A stretch of DNA of 30,689 nucleotides from CAVSWN01 sp046728115 (GCA_046728115.1 JBKPDW010000288.1:1-30689); one strand, 5' to 3'; shown: positions 7,601 through 15,813, numbered from the stretch's first letter. A program made the numbers and translations. The notes: generated by a model not told the origin, from the letters alone.

Positions 7601-8539
7601 ATGCGCGTACCACGACAGGTGACGTCCGTTGCGTTGGCGGCGCTCGCGATGGCGGCCGTGTGGGCGGCACGAAGCGACGTGCACGCCCAGGCTCAGCGCG
7701 AAGTCCTCGCTTGGGCGCCAATGCCAACCGAGGCTTCCAAATGGGTTCCACCGAACCGGCCGCATTGGAAGCTCTCCGAACTGCTCGCGAAGCACAAAGG
7801 GCAGCAAAACTGGACCGAGACCGTCGTCAGCGATACGACGCTGCGCGCCGAATACATCTCCTTGGCGCCGGGAGCGAAGACACCGCGCTGGTTCCATCCC
7901 GACACGCGCGCATGGTGGATCGTCCAGGACGGGCAGATCCGCTTTACGATCGAAGGGCAGGAGCCGTTTGTGGCCAGCAAGGGTTACCTGGTCCAGGTGC
8001 CGTACCGGAACGTCTACAGCATGGAAACGGTCGGCGACACGCCGTCGCTTCGACTGGAGGTGAACATCGGCGGCGCCACCACAATGTATCCGATCGATGA
8101 GAAGCCTGCGCCATTTCCCGGCTTCGATTTCGTCAAGGTTCGCATCGGCGGCAAGGGTTCATACGACGCACGCAACAAACCATCCGTCGACTTCAAGGCC
8201 GTCGCCGCCGGCAGCGATCCCACGCGCCGCTTCATTGCCGACGATCGCGCCGTCGCCAACATCATTCGCGGCAAGCCACAGGAGCCGGCGCCGAATGACA
8301 AGGGGCACTTTCACCTCGAGTCGTCGGAGTTCTGGTTCATCCTCGAGGGACAGATTCGCTACCGAATCGGGTCGCTCCCGGTCTTTCTCGCCGATCAAGG
8401 CGACATCGTGTACGTGCCAAAACAGACGTGGCATCTCGCCTCGCACGGTGGGACCGGAATGTCAACGCGGCTGGCGATGAACGGCTATCAGGATCTGTTG
8501 CACAACTGGGAACCGACGGAGGAGCCGACGAGGCGCTAG
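7601..8539 (+). CDS. Secreted two-cupin-domain protein
   Basis: 312 residues. ATG at 7601 is preferred over an in-frame GTG three bases upstream because AGGAGGAG (7588-7594... spacing about 6 nt) fits it better. An N-terminal signal peptide runs to about Ala-Gln-Ala-Gln (residue 32). Two cupin-like barrels follow. The first (about 80-160) has PRWFHPDTRAWWIVQDGQIRF with a single His at the metal position and looks degenerate. The second (about 230-295) has H236-x-H238, E243 and H278 in GHFHLESSEFWFILEG and PKQTWHLAS, a complete cupin metal site. Cupins of this layout include dioxygenases, isomerases and sugar-binding proteins; the reaction cannot be deduced. It is a single gene between divergent and same-strand secreted genes. 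Confidence 0.78.
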   Translation: MRVPRQVTSVALAALAMAAVWAARSDVHAQAQREVLAWAPMPTEASKWVPPNRPHWKLSELLAKHKGQQNWTETVVSDTTLRAEYISLAPGAKTPRWFHPDTRAWWIVQDGQIRFTIEGQEPFVASKGYLVQVPYRNVYSMETVGDTPSLRLEVNIGGATTMYPIDEKPAPFPGFDFVKVRIGGKGSYDARNKPSVDFKAVAAGSDPTRRFIADDRAVANIIRGKPQEPAPNDKGHFHLESSEFWFILEGQIRYRIGSLPVFLADQGDIVYVPKQTWHLASHGGTGMSTRLAMNGYQDLLHNWEPTEEPTRR

Positions 8540-8552
8540 ACACGCTTCTGGT

Positions 8553-8563
8553 TCCCCTGTTCT
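8553..8563 (-). repeat. Right copy of the 11-nt inverted repeat
   Basis: Exact reverse complement of the element at 7515-7525, located 14 nt after the bicupin stop and immediately before a GC-rich hairpin. The pair brackets the bicupin gene. Confidence 0.35.
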
Positions 8564-8566
8564 CTT

Positions 8567-8583
8567 GCCGCGCTCCGCGCGGC
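8567..8583 (+). terminator. GC-rich hairpin downstream of the bicupin gene
   Basis: GCCGCGC-TCC-GCGCGGC forms a perfect 7-bp stem with a 3-nt loop, 28 nt past the stop codon. There is no T tract after it, so it is a stabilising or pause hairpin rather than a classic intrinsic terminator. The remaining bases to 8777 hold no gene that I can support. Confidence 0.4.
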
Positions 8584-8777
8584 TAGGACCGCTATGCGGC
8601 CGGTACACCACCTCAACGACTGGACGAGACGCGACCGTCTCCGACACACACAACGAGCACAAAATTCTCGTCGAGCCGCATTGCGGTTCAATCTCCGATC
8701 GGCTGAGTCAGCGGCGAGTTTGCTCGTGCAGCGAACAAGATTGTCACGTGCGAGACACGCCGTGCTAGAAGAGGAGG

Positions 8778-10253
8778 ATGACACGGACATTAGCTTGTTG
8801 GTGCCTGAGTCTAATGACGGCCGCGTGCACCGCAAGCCCGTCTGCGCGCAGTGGGAATCAAGCAGATGCGCCTGCCCCGTCTGTCCCGGCTGGTGCCGCT
8901 TGGACGCGCTTCGGGTGGGACGCGGCGCGGTCGAACGCATCCACAGACGCGACCGGCATTACCGCGGCGAACGTTACATCGCTGAGGCGGCAGCAGGTCC
9001 GTCTCGACGGTACGGTGGACTCCTCACCGATCTACCTGGCGGGAGCGACGGTCAACGGCGATCCGCACGACGTCTTTTTCGTGACGACCACGTACGGAAA
9101 GACTCTCGCCATCGATGCGGATGACGGATCACTGTTGTGGGCGTACACACCGGCGGAATATTCGTCCTGGGCCGGTTCGTATCAAATCACAAATGCGACG
9201 CCGGTGGCAGACCCCGATCGGCAATTCATTTACGCAGCTTCGCCGGATGGTCGGATTCAGAAGCTGGCCGTGGCGGACGGACGCGTCGTCTGGAGCACGG
9301 CAATCACCTTGCTGCCGCAGCGGGAGAAAATCGCCGCATCGTTGAATTACTTCAACGGTCGTGTCATTGCCGCGACCGGCGGTTACATCGGCGACCCACC
9401 ACCGTACCAAGGACATGTCGTCATTCTTGACGGCGTCAGCGGACGGGTCGAACATGTCTGGAATTCGCTGTGCAGCGACCGTCCCGGCCTCCTCGATCCT
9501 CGCACGTGTCCCGAAAGCGCCTCGGCGATCTGGGGACGGGCCGGTGCCGTGATCGATGTCGACACAGGCAACATCTTCGTCGCCACTGGCAACGCGCGGT
9601 GGGACGGTCGCACATTCTGGGGTGACGCAACACTCGAACTCGATCCCGACGCGACACGCCTGCTCGGCGCCTACACGCCGGCCAACACGGACGATCTGAA
9701 CCGCCGCGATCTGGATCTCGGTTCGATCTCGCCCGTCCTGATCGGCAGTGACCTGCTACTGCAAGGCGGGAAGGACGGCGACATTCGGCTGCTGAGCGTG
9801 CAGCGGATGCGGAATGCCCCAGCGCAACCCGGCGGCGAGGTGCAGATCGTATCCACGCCATCGGGTGATGCGCTCTTTACGGCGGCTGCCGTGCTGCGCG
9901 TGGGAGATACGACGTGGATTTTCGTCGCGGACAACGGCGGGACTGCTGCCTGGGTGTTCCGTGATCGGCTTCTCCAACAACAGTGGCGAACGCCTTATGG
10001 CGGCACGAGTCCGCTCGTGGCCGGCGGACTCTTGTACGTCTACAATCCGCGCGGTGGCCTGCGCGTGTACGAACCGATGACGGGACGCGTTGTAACGACG
10101 CTCGATTGTGGCGACGGTCACTGGAACAGTCCGATCGTTGTCGACGGCCGCATCGCGCTGCCGGAAGGAACGGCGAACGCGCATCAACTGAGTGGCGTGC
10201 TCGACATCTGGCGCCTGCCCGACCGGATTGTGGCGAACAAACGGGCGCGGTGA
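8778..10253 (+). CDS. PQQ-like beta-propeller lipoprotein
   Basis: 491 residues. The N-terminus MTRTLACWCLSLMTAACTAS is a short hydrophobic signal with a plausible lipobox ending at Cys17 (M-T-A-A-C), so the mature protein is probably lipid-anchored and periplasmic. Blade repeats of the PQQ/BamB type are visible: LAIDADDGSLLWAYTP, KLAVADGRVVWST, VDTGNIFVATGNARWDG, LRVYEPMTGRVVTTL. It lacks the HHDVWDYD block of the true quinoprotein encoded at 468-2216, so it may be a structural or binding propeller rather than an active dehydrogenase. The start is odd: GAGGAGG directly abuts the ATG with no spacer, and a weak promoter-like pair (TTGTCA at 8741, GCTAGA near 8764) would make the transcript nearly leaderless. 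A strong hairpin follows the stop. Confidence 0.75.
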   Translation: MTRTLACWCLSLMTAACTASPSARSGNQADAPAPSVPAGAAWTRFGWDAARSNASTDATGITAANVTSLRRQQVRLDGTVDSSPIYLAGATVNGDPHDVFFVTTTYGKTLAIDADDGSLLWAYTPAEYSSWAGSYQITNATPVADPDRQFIYAASPDGRIQKLAVADGRVVWSTAITLLPQREKIAASLNYFNGRVIAATGGYIGDPPPYQGHVVILDGVSGRVEHVWNSLCSDRPGLLDPRTCPESASAIWGRAGAVIDVDTGNIFVATGNARWDGRTFWGDATLELDPDATRLLGAYTPANTDDLNRRDLDLGSISPVLIGSDLLLQGGKDGDIRLLSVQRMRNAPAQPGGEVQIVSTPSGDALFTAAAVLRVGDTTWIFVADNGGTAAWVFRDRLLQQQWRTPYGGTSPLVAGGLLYVYNPRGGLRVYEPMTGRVVTTLDCGDGHWNSPIVVDGRIALPEGTANAHQLSGVLDIWRLPDRIVANKRAR

Positions 10254-10254
10254 G

Positions 10255-10293
10255 ATCTCGGCGGCGAGCACTCTCTGTCGCCGCCGGCGAGAT
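10255..10293 (+). terminator. Strong hairpin immediately after the propeller lipoprotein gene
   Basis: ATCTCGGCGGCGA (10255-10267) pairs with TCGCCGCC plus GAGAT (10278-10285 and 10289-10293): 13 bp with a 3-nt bulge (GGC) and a 10-nt loop, beginning one base after the stop codon. No T tract follows on either strand. It sits between convergent transcription units and may limit read-through in both directions. Confidence 0.5.
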
Positions 10294-10328
10294 GAGGAAC
10301 ACCGAGGCAATCGCTTTCGCGTTGAGTC

Positions 10329-10412
10329 GCGCGCTGCCCACGCCAGGGCGGCATCGAGGTCGGGAACCTCGAGGAGATGAAAACCGCCGAGTTGTTCCTT
10401 CGAATCGGCATA
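10329..10412 (-). pseudogene. Fragment of a YCII-domain protein gene
   Basis: Read on the minus strand from 10412 to 10329, the frame gives YADSKEQLGGFHLLEVPDL followed by DAALAWAAR. This is the conserved C-terminal half of the YCII-related family (usual form DGPYA(D/E)(S/T)KEQLGGF...DLDAALAWAAR). Directly upstream there is an in-frame stop, and the expected VTDG and N-terminal half are absent. Downstream the expected CPAA...VEVRP tail is replaced by unrelated Arg/Ser-rich sequence, so both ends are lost. YCII proteins are often paired with ECF sigma factors of the sigma-41 group; none is present here. The remnant lies between ureD and the convergent lipoprotein gene and overlaps no real gene. 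Confidence 0.7.
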
Positions 10413-10468
10413 GGCTCACGTTGAGACGCGCCGCGGCATGATCGGCCGAGCCCGCGTACCTCCCTCCA

Positions 10469-11287
10469 TCACGCGAGGGCTCGATGGACGTGGGTCCTGG
10501 CGCTGTGAAACGGAGGTCCCGATCGTCCCATCAACCGTACGAGCAACATTCGACGGTCGAGCCAGTCGACGGCGGCCTTTACCCCTGCAATTGCTGTGAG
10601 GTCGGCGTGAAGTCGTTCCGCTGCTTCCGGTTCGATGCCCAGACCTGAGGCGAACGCCGTTCCCAGATACACGGCATCGCCGGCGGCCCACGTCCGCGTC
10701 GCGTGGGGCTCGTCTCGCCCGAGGCGATAACGCTCCAGATACGCCAGCGACCCGGCGACGAACACTTTGAGCTCGTGCCCGAGGGCGGCGAACATCCATC
10801 GCTCGCCGCGGGCATGTCGACCTGCAAGCAACGCGTCGCTCCACAGCAGAGAGCCGGAGTCGGCCACGTGGATCTCGATCTGCTGATCGAGCCTGGCGCC
10901 CGCGAATGGGATCAGCGGATCCCATTGGCAGTGGAGCCGACCGTTCTCTTCGACGTGGTACGTGTTTTCGATGCGTGCGATCGTTGCGTCTCGACTCGCG
11001 TGCACCTGAAGGGCCGACTGAGAGGTGAGCCGGACGCCTGCGCCGCGCCCGACACGTATGATCTGCTGAAGGCGGTCGCCACCGAAGACGCCCGGTGAAG
11101 ACGTCGCCATGATCATGTGGAGTGTCTGACCGTCCGAAAAGCAGTGCCCGACGCGGAACGGCGGCTCCGCGTATGCTTCCTGAAGAACGGTTCGGCCTCG
11201 GCGGCACTCAAACGTCAGCTCGAGTCGAGCATGTCGTCCCACGACCATGGCCGAGCGCCGATCGCGGCGATCATTCGCGGCTGACAT
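10469..11287 (-). CDS. ureD: Urease accessory protein UreD (UreH)
   Basis: 272 residues. UreD is the scaffold of the UreD-F-G complex that binds apo-urease and delivers nickel and CO2 to the active site. Family features: GRHARLELTFECRRGRTVLQEAYAEPPFRVGHCF near the start, then PGVFGGDRLQQIIRVGRGAGVRLTSQSALQVHAS, the conserved UreD core. It is the last gene of the urease operon and overlaps ureG by 17 nt with the ATG at 11287. An alternative ATG 13 codons later (11248) would remove the overlap and gives the more usual UreD N-terminus; neither has a strong ribosome binding site. In many operons ureD comes first; here it is last, as in several actinobacterial-type clusters. Confidence 0.9.
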   Translation of the reverse strand: MSAANDRRDRRSAMVVGRHARLELTFECRRGRTVLQEAYAEPPFRVGHCFSDGQTLHMIMATSSPGVFGGDRLQQIIRVGRGAGVRLTSQSALQVHASRDATIARIENTYHVEENGRLHCQWDPLIPFAGARLDQQIEIHVADSGSLLWSDALLAGRHARGERWMFAALGHELKVFVAGSLAYLERYRLGRDEPHATRTWAAGDAVYLGTAFASGLGIEPEAAERLHADLTAIAGVKAAVDWLDRRMLLVRLMGRSGPPFHSARTHVHRALA

Positions 11288-11894
11288 CCTCGTACAGCAG
11301 GTCGCGGCGGATCCACGTGATGACGTCGTCGAGACCGGCGCCGGTCTTGAGATTGGTAAAAACGAACGGACGGCGGTGGCGCATCAGCTTCGCATCGCGT
11401 GCCATGACGTCCAGGCTGGCGCCGACGTACGGGGCGAGGTCCGTCTTGTTGATCACGAGCAGATCCGATCGCGTGACTCCCGGCCCGCCCTTGCGCGGAA
11501 TCTTTTCCCCGCCCGACACGTCGATGACGTAAATCGACGACTCGACGAGCTCCGGACTGAAACTGGCCGCAAGATTGTCGCCGCCGCTTTCCAGAAACAC
11601 GATGTCGAGAGCGGTGTGACGAGCGGACAGCTCGTCCAGCGCGTCGAAGTTCATGGATGCATCTTCGCGAATGGCCGTGTGCGGGCACCCTCCCGTCTGC
11701 ACGCCGATGATCCGGTCGGCGGGCAGCGCCTGGCTGCGCACGAGAAACTCCATGTCCTCGCGCGTGAAGATATCGTTCGTCACGACACCGAGTTGGTAGC
11801 GATCGCGCATGGCTTTACAGAGCGCGTCGACGAGGGCCGTTTTTCCAGAGCCGACAGGGCCGCCGATGCCGATGCGCAAGGGACGTCTGCTCAT
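11271..11894 (-). CDS. ureG: Urease accessory GTPase UreG
   Basis: 207 residues. UreG is the SIMIBI-class GTPase that hydrolyses GTP to drive nickel insertion into urease. Visible motifs: P-loop GGPVGSGKTALVDALC near residue 10, the nickel-binding Cys-Pro-His in QTGGCPHTAIREDASMN, the switch/Walker B region IVFLESGGDNLAASFSPELV, and the guanine-specificity motif INKTDLA. ATG at 11894 overlaps the ureF stop (ATGA), and the frame open upstream of it is only the shadow of ureF. Length and motifs are typical, with no missing key residue. Confidence 0.95.
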   Translation of the reverse strand: MSRRPLRIGIGGPVGSGKTALVDALCKAMRDRYQLGVVTNDIFTREDMEFLVRSQALPADRIIGVQTGGCPHTAIREDASMNFDALDELSARHTALDIVFLESGGDNLAASFSPELVESSIYVIDVSGGEKIPRKGGPGVTRSDLLVINKTDLAPYVGASLDVMARDAKLMRHRRPFVFTNLKTGAGLDDVITWIRRDLLYEDVSRE

Positions 11895-12568
11895 GTGCGG
11901 AACAAACGCGAATGCAGGTGCGGCTGAGCCATCACGGCAATGTCCATCGCCGGGGCGAACGAGTCGATAGTCGTGCGGCGGGCGATGTCCTCGACGGCAG
12001 CAGGGATTCGCCTGACCATGCCAGCCAGCAGTGCGTGCGCATCGCCTTGTCCGATCGGCAACAATCGCATCGCCGCAGAAATGGTCGCCGCGAGGCGCGT
12101 ATACGCAAATGCCGCCGTGGTGGAACATGCGTCGACGCCCGCGGACGCACAGGCGCAGCCAAACGCAACTGGCAGTGCCGGCCCCAGCGCACCTGAGCGG
12201 GCGTGTCCGAGCAGTTCTTCGAGTCTGCAATCGGGATACAGCGCCTGCCACGTCGTCGCCAGGCGCCATCCCGTCGCACGGCTCGCCCGGCGCGCGCCCG
12301 CCGACGGCCGGAGCGCATGTCCTTCGGCGTCCAGGCGGCAGAGTGTCGTCCAGTCCCGATTGTTGAATGCCGTCCACGACTGGTACACCGCCGGGCCATC
12401 CGCCGAGCCGATGGACTGCTCCAGACAGACGTCGAGCCACTCCCGCAAATCACCCGGCGTCCGTATGAGTCCTGCGGAGGCTGCCGCCTCGAGGCCATCC
12501 GAGTAGCCGAACGTACCCAGCGGAAAGAGGCTGTCGCAGAGATGTAGCAAGACGACAAGCGGCATCAT
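11891..12568 (-). CDS. ureF: Urease accessory protein UreF
   Basis: 225 residues from the first of two tandem ATG codons (12568; the second is 12565). All-helical UreF, which bridges UreD and UreG and acts as a checkpoint for GTP hydrolysis. The N-terminus LLHLCDSLFPLGTFGYSDGLEAAASAG is the classic UreF signature (D-S-x-F-P-x-G-x-F-x-x-S-x-G-L-E). Its C-terminus LFRT matches the end of the family. The ureE stop lies within the ATGATG start region and the ureF stop overlaps ureG, so translation is coupled on both sides. The longer upstream open frame is the shadow of ureE. Confidence 0.92.
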   Translation of the reverse strand: MMPLVVLLHLCDSLFPLGTFGYSDGLEAAASAGLIRTPGDLREWLDVCLEQSIGSADGPAVYQSWTAFNNRDWTTLCRLDAEGHALRPSAGARRASRATGWRLATTWQALYPDCRLEELLGHARSGALGPALPVAFGCACASAGVDACSTTAAFAYTRLAATISAAMRLLPIGQGDAHALLAGMVRRIPAAVEDIARRTTIDSFAPAMDIAVMAQPHLHSRLFRT

Positions 12569-13020
12569 GTATGCGAATGTCCACTCACGACGGTGGCCGG
12601 TGTAAATGACAAGGTCGCGGGCCGATGCGGAATCCCCGCTCGTACGAGCAGCTGCTCGACGCCAGAAATGTCGGGGCAGACGAGGCCGCGCTCCACAATC
12701 ATCAGCGGCAAATGGCGATTTCCGATCTGGTAGGCAAAGAGCGCCCACTGCTGCGGCGTAAGCGGTTCGATCACGAACACCGGTTCCTGAAGCTCCACGA
12801 CGGTCACGACGGTTCGTTCGGTGTCGAGCACCAGACAGTCGCCGCCGCGAAGCGTCGTCCCGCGCGCCAGGGATGCGCCGAACTCCACGCCGCTATCCGA
12901 GCGGTGCCGTCCGTGGACGCGCTGCCGATCCTCCCAGCCGAGGGTGACCGTATCGCGCGTAAAGACGCGCGCCGGTTCCGGCAGGGTCTCTTCGCGGTAG
13001 GTTCGTTCGATGATCGTCAT
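12565..13020 (-). CDS. ureE: Urease nickel metallochaperone UreE
   Basis: 151 residues. UreE hands nickel to UreG during urease maturation. Features: an N-terminal peptide-binding-like domain with LTxxxR-type content (TRDTVTLGWEDRQRVHGRHRSDSGVEFGASLARG), then the metal-binding domain VFVIEPLTPQQWALFAYQIGNRHLPLMI, which contains the conserved GNRHLP histidine. The C-terminus ends in HSHT and lacks the long poly-His tail of Klebsiella-type UreE, so its nickel storage capacity is probably low. TGATG overlap with ureC (1 nt) and overlap with ureF. Confidence 0.92.
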   Translation of the reverse strand: MTIIERTYREETLPEPARVFTRDTVTLGWEDRQRVHGRHRSDSGVEFGASLARGTTLRGGDCLVLDTERTVVTVVELQEPVFVIEPLTPQQWALFAYQIGNRHLPLMIVERGLVCPDISGVEQLLVRAGIPHRPATLSFTPATVVSGHSHT

Positions 13021-14726
13021 CAGAACAGGAAGTAGCGCTGCGCGAGCGGCAGGACATCCGCGGCGTCGCTCCTGAGTAGTTCGCCGTTCGCTCGAACTTC
13101 GTACGTATCGGGATCGACCTGGATCGCGGGCAGCGCATCGTTGAGGATCAGGTCACGCTTTCCAATTCGTCGGCAGTCCCGGACGGAGACCAGCGGACGC
13201 GCCAGTCCGGCGAGCGCGCCCGAGCCGACCCCCGCCTGGCTGACGAAATGGACGCTGCAGGCAGACAGCGCTGCCCCGTACGACCCGAACATGGACCGCG
13301 CGATGAGCGGCTGCGGCGTGGGAATCGACGCGTTGCCGTCTCCCATCATCGCACCCGCGATGAACCCTCCTTTGATGATCAACTCGGGTTTGACGCCGAA
13401 GAACGCGGGCTTCCACAGCACGAGATCCGCCAGCTTGCCGACTTCGATCGACCCCACGTCGCGCGCGATGCCGTGCGCGATCGCCGGGTTGATCGTGTAC
13501 TTCGCGATGTAGCGGCGGACCCGCAGGTTGTCGCTGCCGGCGGCCTCGCCAGGCAATGGCCCGCGCTGGCGCTTCATCTTGTCAGCAGTCTGCCACGTGC
13601 GGCAGATGACCTCCCCGATTCGGCCCATCGCCTGCGAGTCGGACGACATCATGCTCAGTGCACCCATATCGTGCAGCACGTCTTCCGCCGCAATCGTTTC
13701 GGGCCTGATCCGCGAGTCGGCGAACGCCACATCCTCGGGCACACCCGGCGACAGGTGATGACACACCATCAGCATGTCGAGATGCTCGTCCAGCGTGTTC
13801 CGCGTGAATGGCATGGTCGGGTTGGTCGACGAAGGAAGGACATTCGGCTCACCGCACAGCCTGATGATGTCCGGCGCGTGGCCTCCTCCGGCGCCTTCGG
13901 TGTGATAGGTGTGAATCGTTCGACCACCGATGGCGCGAATCGCATCCTCCACGAATCCCGCCTCGTTGAGCGTGTCGGTATGGATCGCGACCTGGACGTC
14001 GAACTCGTCGGCGACCGAGAGACACTGATCGATCGCCGTGGGCGTCGTGCCCCAGTCCTCGTGGAGCTTCAGACCGACAGCGCCGGCACGAATCTGCTCA
14101 CGAAGGGCGTCCGGGCGCGAGGCGTTGCCTTTGCCGAGAAACCCGAAGTTGAGCGGAAACGCCTCCGCAGCTTCGTACATGCGGCGGATGTTCCAGGCGC
14201 CCGGCGTGCAGGTTGTCGCCTTCGTGCCCGTCGCGGGTCCGCTTCCACCTCCGATCAGCGTCGTGGTACCAGAGTAGAACGCTTCAGGAATCTGGTTCGG
14301 CGAGATGAAGTGCACGTGCGAGTCGATCGCGCCGGCCGTCAGGATGTGGTTCTCGCCGGCCAGCACCTCGGTCGATGCGCCGATGACGAGTCCAGGAGTG
14401 ACGCCCTCCATGATGCCCGGGTTCCCACTCTTGCCGATCGCGGCAATGCGGCCGTCGCGGATGCCGATATCGGCTTTGCGGATCCCGGAGCTATCGACGA
14501 TGACTACATTCGTGATGACAAGGTCGGGGCTGCCGCTTCCGCGGCTGGCGGCAGCGGCCTGCCCCATGCCGTCGCGAATGACCTTGCCGCCGCCGAATTT
14601 TGCCTCGTCGCCGTAGACGGTGGCGTCCTGCTCGATGCGGATGACGAGATCGGTATCGCCGAGCCGGATACGATCGTCCGTCGTTGGGCCGTAGTGATTC
14701 GCGTATGTCCGTCGATCGACTCTCAT
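13020..14726 (-). CDS. ureC: Urease alpha subunit UreC (catalytic)
   Basis: 568 residues, full length. Hydrolyses urea to ammonia and carbamate at a dinuclear nickel centre in the cytoplasm. All expected ligands are present at a constant +3 offset from the Klebsiella numbering: His137 and His139 (DSHVHFISP), carbamylated Lys220 (GLKLHEDWG), His249 (AIHTDT), His275 (TYHTEG), catalytic His323 (MVCHHL) on the mobile flap, and Asp363 (SSDSQAMGR). N-terminal YGPTTDDRIRLGDTDL and the C-terminal end FLF are typical. ATGA overlap with ureB upstream and 1-nt overlap with ureE downstream. The presence of every ligand indicates a functional enzyme. Confidence 0.98.
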   Translation of the reverse strand: MRVDRRTYANHYGPTTDDRIRLGDTDLVIRIEQDATVYGDEAKFGGGKVIRDGMGQAAAASRGSGSPDLVITNVVIVDSSGIRKADIGIRDGRIAAIGKSGNPGIMEGVTPGLVIGASTEVLAGENHILTAGAIDSHVHFISPNQIPEAFYSGTTTLIGGGSGPATGTKATTCTPGAWNIRRMYEAAEAFPLNFGFLGKGNASRPDALREQIRAGAVGLKLHEDWGTTPTAIDQCLSVADEFDVQVAIHTDTLNEAGFVEDAIRAIGGRTIHTYHTEGAGGGHAPDIIRLCGEPNVLPSSTNPTMPFTRNTLDEHLDMLMVCHHLSPGVPEDVAFADSRIRPETIAAEDVLHDMGALSMMSSDSQAMGRIGEVICRTWQTADKMKRQRGPLPGEAAGSDNLRVRRYIAKYTINPAIAHGIARDVGSIEVGKLADLVLWKPAFFGVKPELIIKGGFIAGAMMGDGNASIPTPQPLIARSMFGSYGAALSACSVHFVSQAGVGSGALAGLARPLVSVRDCRRIGKRDLILNDALPAIQVDPDTYEVRANGELLRSDAADVLPLAQRYFLF

Positions 14727-15091
14727 GCGGGCCGTCTGACGAATTCGTCGACCGCGCCGAGCGCCGCGGCGCGGACGCGCTCATCGTCCAGGGCGCCATC
14801 CACGAGCCGATTCAGCCCGAGAACGTGCCGTGAACCGCCGATGGCCACGAGCTCCACCTCGCGTGTGTCGCCGGGCTCGAAGCGAACCGCCGTCCCCGAA
14901 GCGATGTTCAAACGCATGCCGTAGGCGGCTGGCCGATCGAAGACCAGCGAGCGATTGACTTCGAAGAAGTGAAAATGGGATCCGACTTGGATCGGGCGAT
15001 CGCCGGCATTGGCAACTTCGATGCGCCGCGTCTCGCGGCCGACATTCAGGTCGATGCCATCGTCAGCGAGGAAATACTCGCCCGGAATCAT
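14723..15091 (-). CDS. ureB: Urease beta subunit UreB
   Basis: 122 residues, a separate beta subunit as in most bacterial (alpha-beta-gamma) ureases rather than a fused form. Motifs: MIPGEYFLADDGIDLNVGRE, then NAGDRPIQVGSHFHFFEVN and the RLNIASGTAVRFEPGD segment, all classic UreB. It packs against UreC and helps bind the UreD-F complex. ATG lies 4 nt after the ureA stop; its own stop overlaps ureC (ATGA). The C-terminal tail (about residues 100-122) is an Ala/Arg-rich extension slightly longer than the shortest homologues. Confidence 0.96.
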   Translation of the reverse strand: MIPGEYFLADDGIDLNVGRETRRIEVANAGDRPIQVGSHFHFFEVNRSLVFDRPAAYGMRLNIASGTAVRFEPGDTREVELVAIGGSRHVLGLNRLVDGALDDERVRAAALGAVDEFVRRPA

Positions 15092-15095
15092 GGAG

Positions 15096-15398
15096 TCACC
15101 GAATCGGCTGATGAATAGTGACGAGCTTCGTGCCGTCGGGAAATGTGCCTTCCACTTGAATCTCCTCGATCATGTCTGCCACGCCCTCCATGACCGCGTC
15201 CGCCGGCAGAATCGTCGATCCGAGGCTCATGATCTCGGCCACCGATCGGCCGTCCCGAATCCATTCGAGAATCTCGGATGTGATCAACGCGACCGCTTCG
15301 GGATGATTCAGTTTCAGACCGCGCGCGCGGCGCTTTCTGGCGAGTTCGCCGGCCGTGAAGATCACCAGCTTGTCTACTTCCCGTGGAGTGAGATGCAC
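15096..15398 (-). CDS. ureA: Urease gamma subunit UreA
   Basis: 100 residues, the standard gamma-subunit length. Starts with GTG at 15398; GAGG at 15406-15409 is 7 nt upstream. Sequence LTPREVDKLVIFTAGELARKRRARGLKLN, then EAVALITSEILEWIRDG and MIEEIQVEGTFPDGTKLVT are family signatures. It is the first gene of the urease part of the operon, separated from glnB by about 80 nt with no terminator hairpin that I can see, so transcription probably reads through from glnB. A private promoter in the gap is possible but not evident. Confidence 0.96.
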   Translation of the reverse strand: MHLTPREVDKLVIFTAGELARKRRARGLKLNHPEAVALITSEILEWIRDGRSVAEIMSLGSTILPADAVMEGVADMIEEIQVEGTFPDGTKLVTIHQPIR

Positions 15399-15479
15399 CT
15401 CAATACCTCGGGCGATATGGTGCTACATCTCGACGTTGCCCACCTACAGCAGTTTCGGTTCCGTGTCGTACGCCGTCGT

Positions 15480-15812
15480 TCACATCTCACCCTGTTCGCC
15501 GGTCCGGATGCGATAGCTCTGCTCGACTGGGATCACGAACACGCGGCCGTCGCCGATCTCACCGGTCCGCGCGGCCGTGATGATAGCGGTCACCGCGTCT
15601 TCGACGAGGTGGTCGGGCACGACGACCTCGATTTCCATCTTGGGCAGCAGGCTCACGTCATATTCCTTGCCCCGGTAGATTGTCGTGTGGCCCTTCTGCT
15701 TGCCGTGACCGCGGACTTCGCTCACCGTCATCCCCGGAAGACTGACGCGCTCGAGGGCCTCCCTCACGTCGTCGATCTTACTGGGCCGCACGACGGCCTT
15801 GATCAACTTCAT
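15480..15812 (-). CDS. glnB: Nitrogen regulatory protein PII (GlnB/GlnK)
   Basis: 110 residues. PII is a trimeric sensor of ATP/ADP, 2-oxoglutarate and, through uridylylation, glutamine. The N-terminus MKLIKAVVRPSKIDDVREAL is typical, and the T-loop KQKGHTTIYRGKEYDV carries both Tyr46 and the uridylylation site Tyr51. Conserved TGEIGDGRVFVIPVEQSYRIRTGE follows. The ATG is 1 nt after the glnD stop, so it is made together with its modifying enzyme. PII genes usually sit beside amtB or glnA; here it lies between glnD and urease. GlnB and GlnK cannot be separated from sequence alone; the absence of amtB mildly favours GlnB. Confidence 0.95.
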   Translation of the reverse strand: MKLIKAVVRPSKIDDVREALERVSLPGMTVSEVRGHGKQKGHTTIYRGKEYDVSLLPKMEIEVVVPDHLVEDAVTAIITAARTGEIGDGRVFVIPVEQSYRIRTGEQGEM

Positions 15813-15813
15813 C

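Noticed and set aside
10255..10293. Hairpin as a classic rho-independent terminator
   Set aside because: The stem is strong, but no run of T follows on either strand, so it is listed only as a terminator-like hairpin.
13248..14924. 558-codon plus-strand open frame opposite ureC
   Set aside because: The minus strand carries UreC with all seven active-site residues; the plus frame is a codon-bias artefact.
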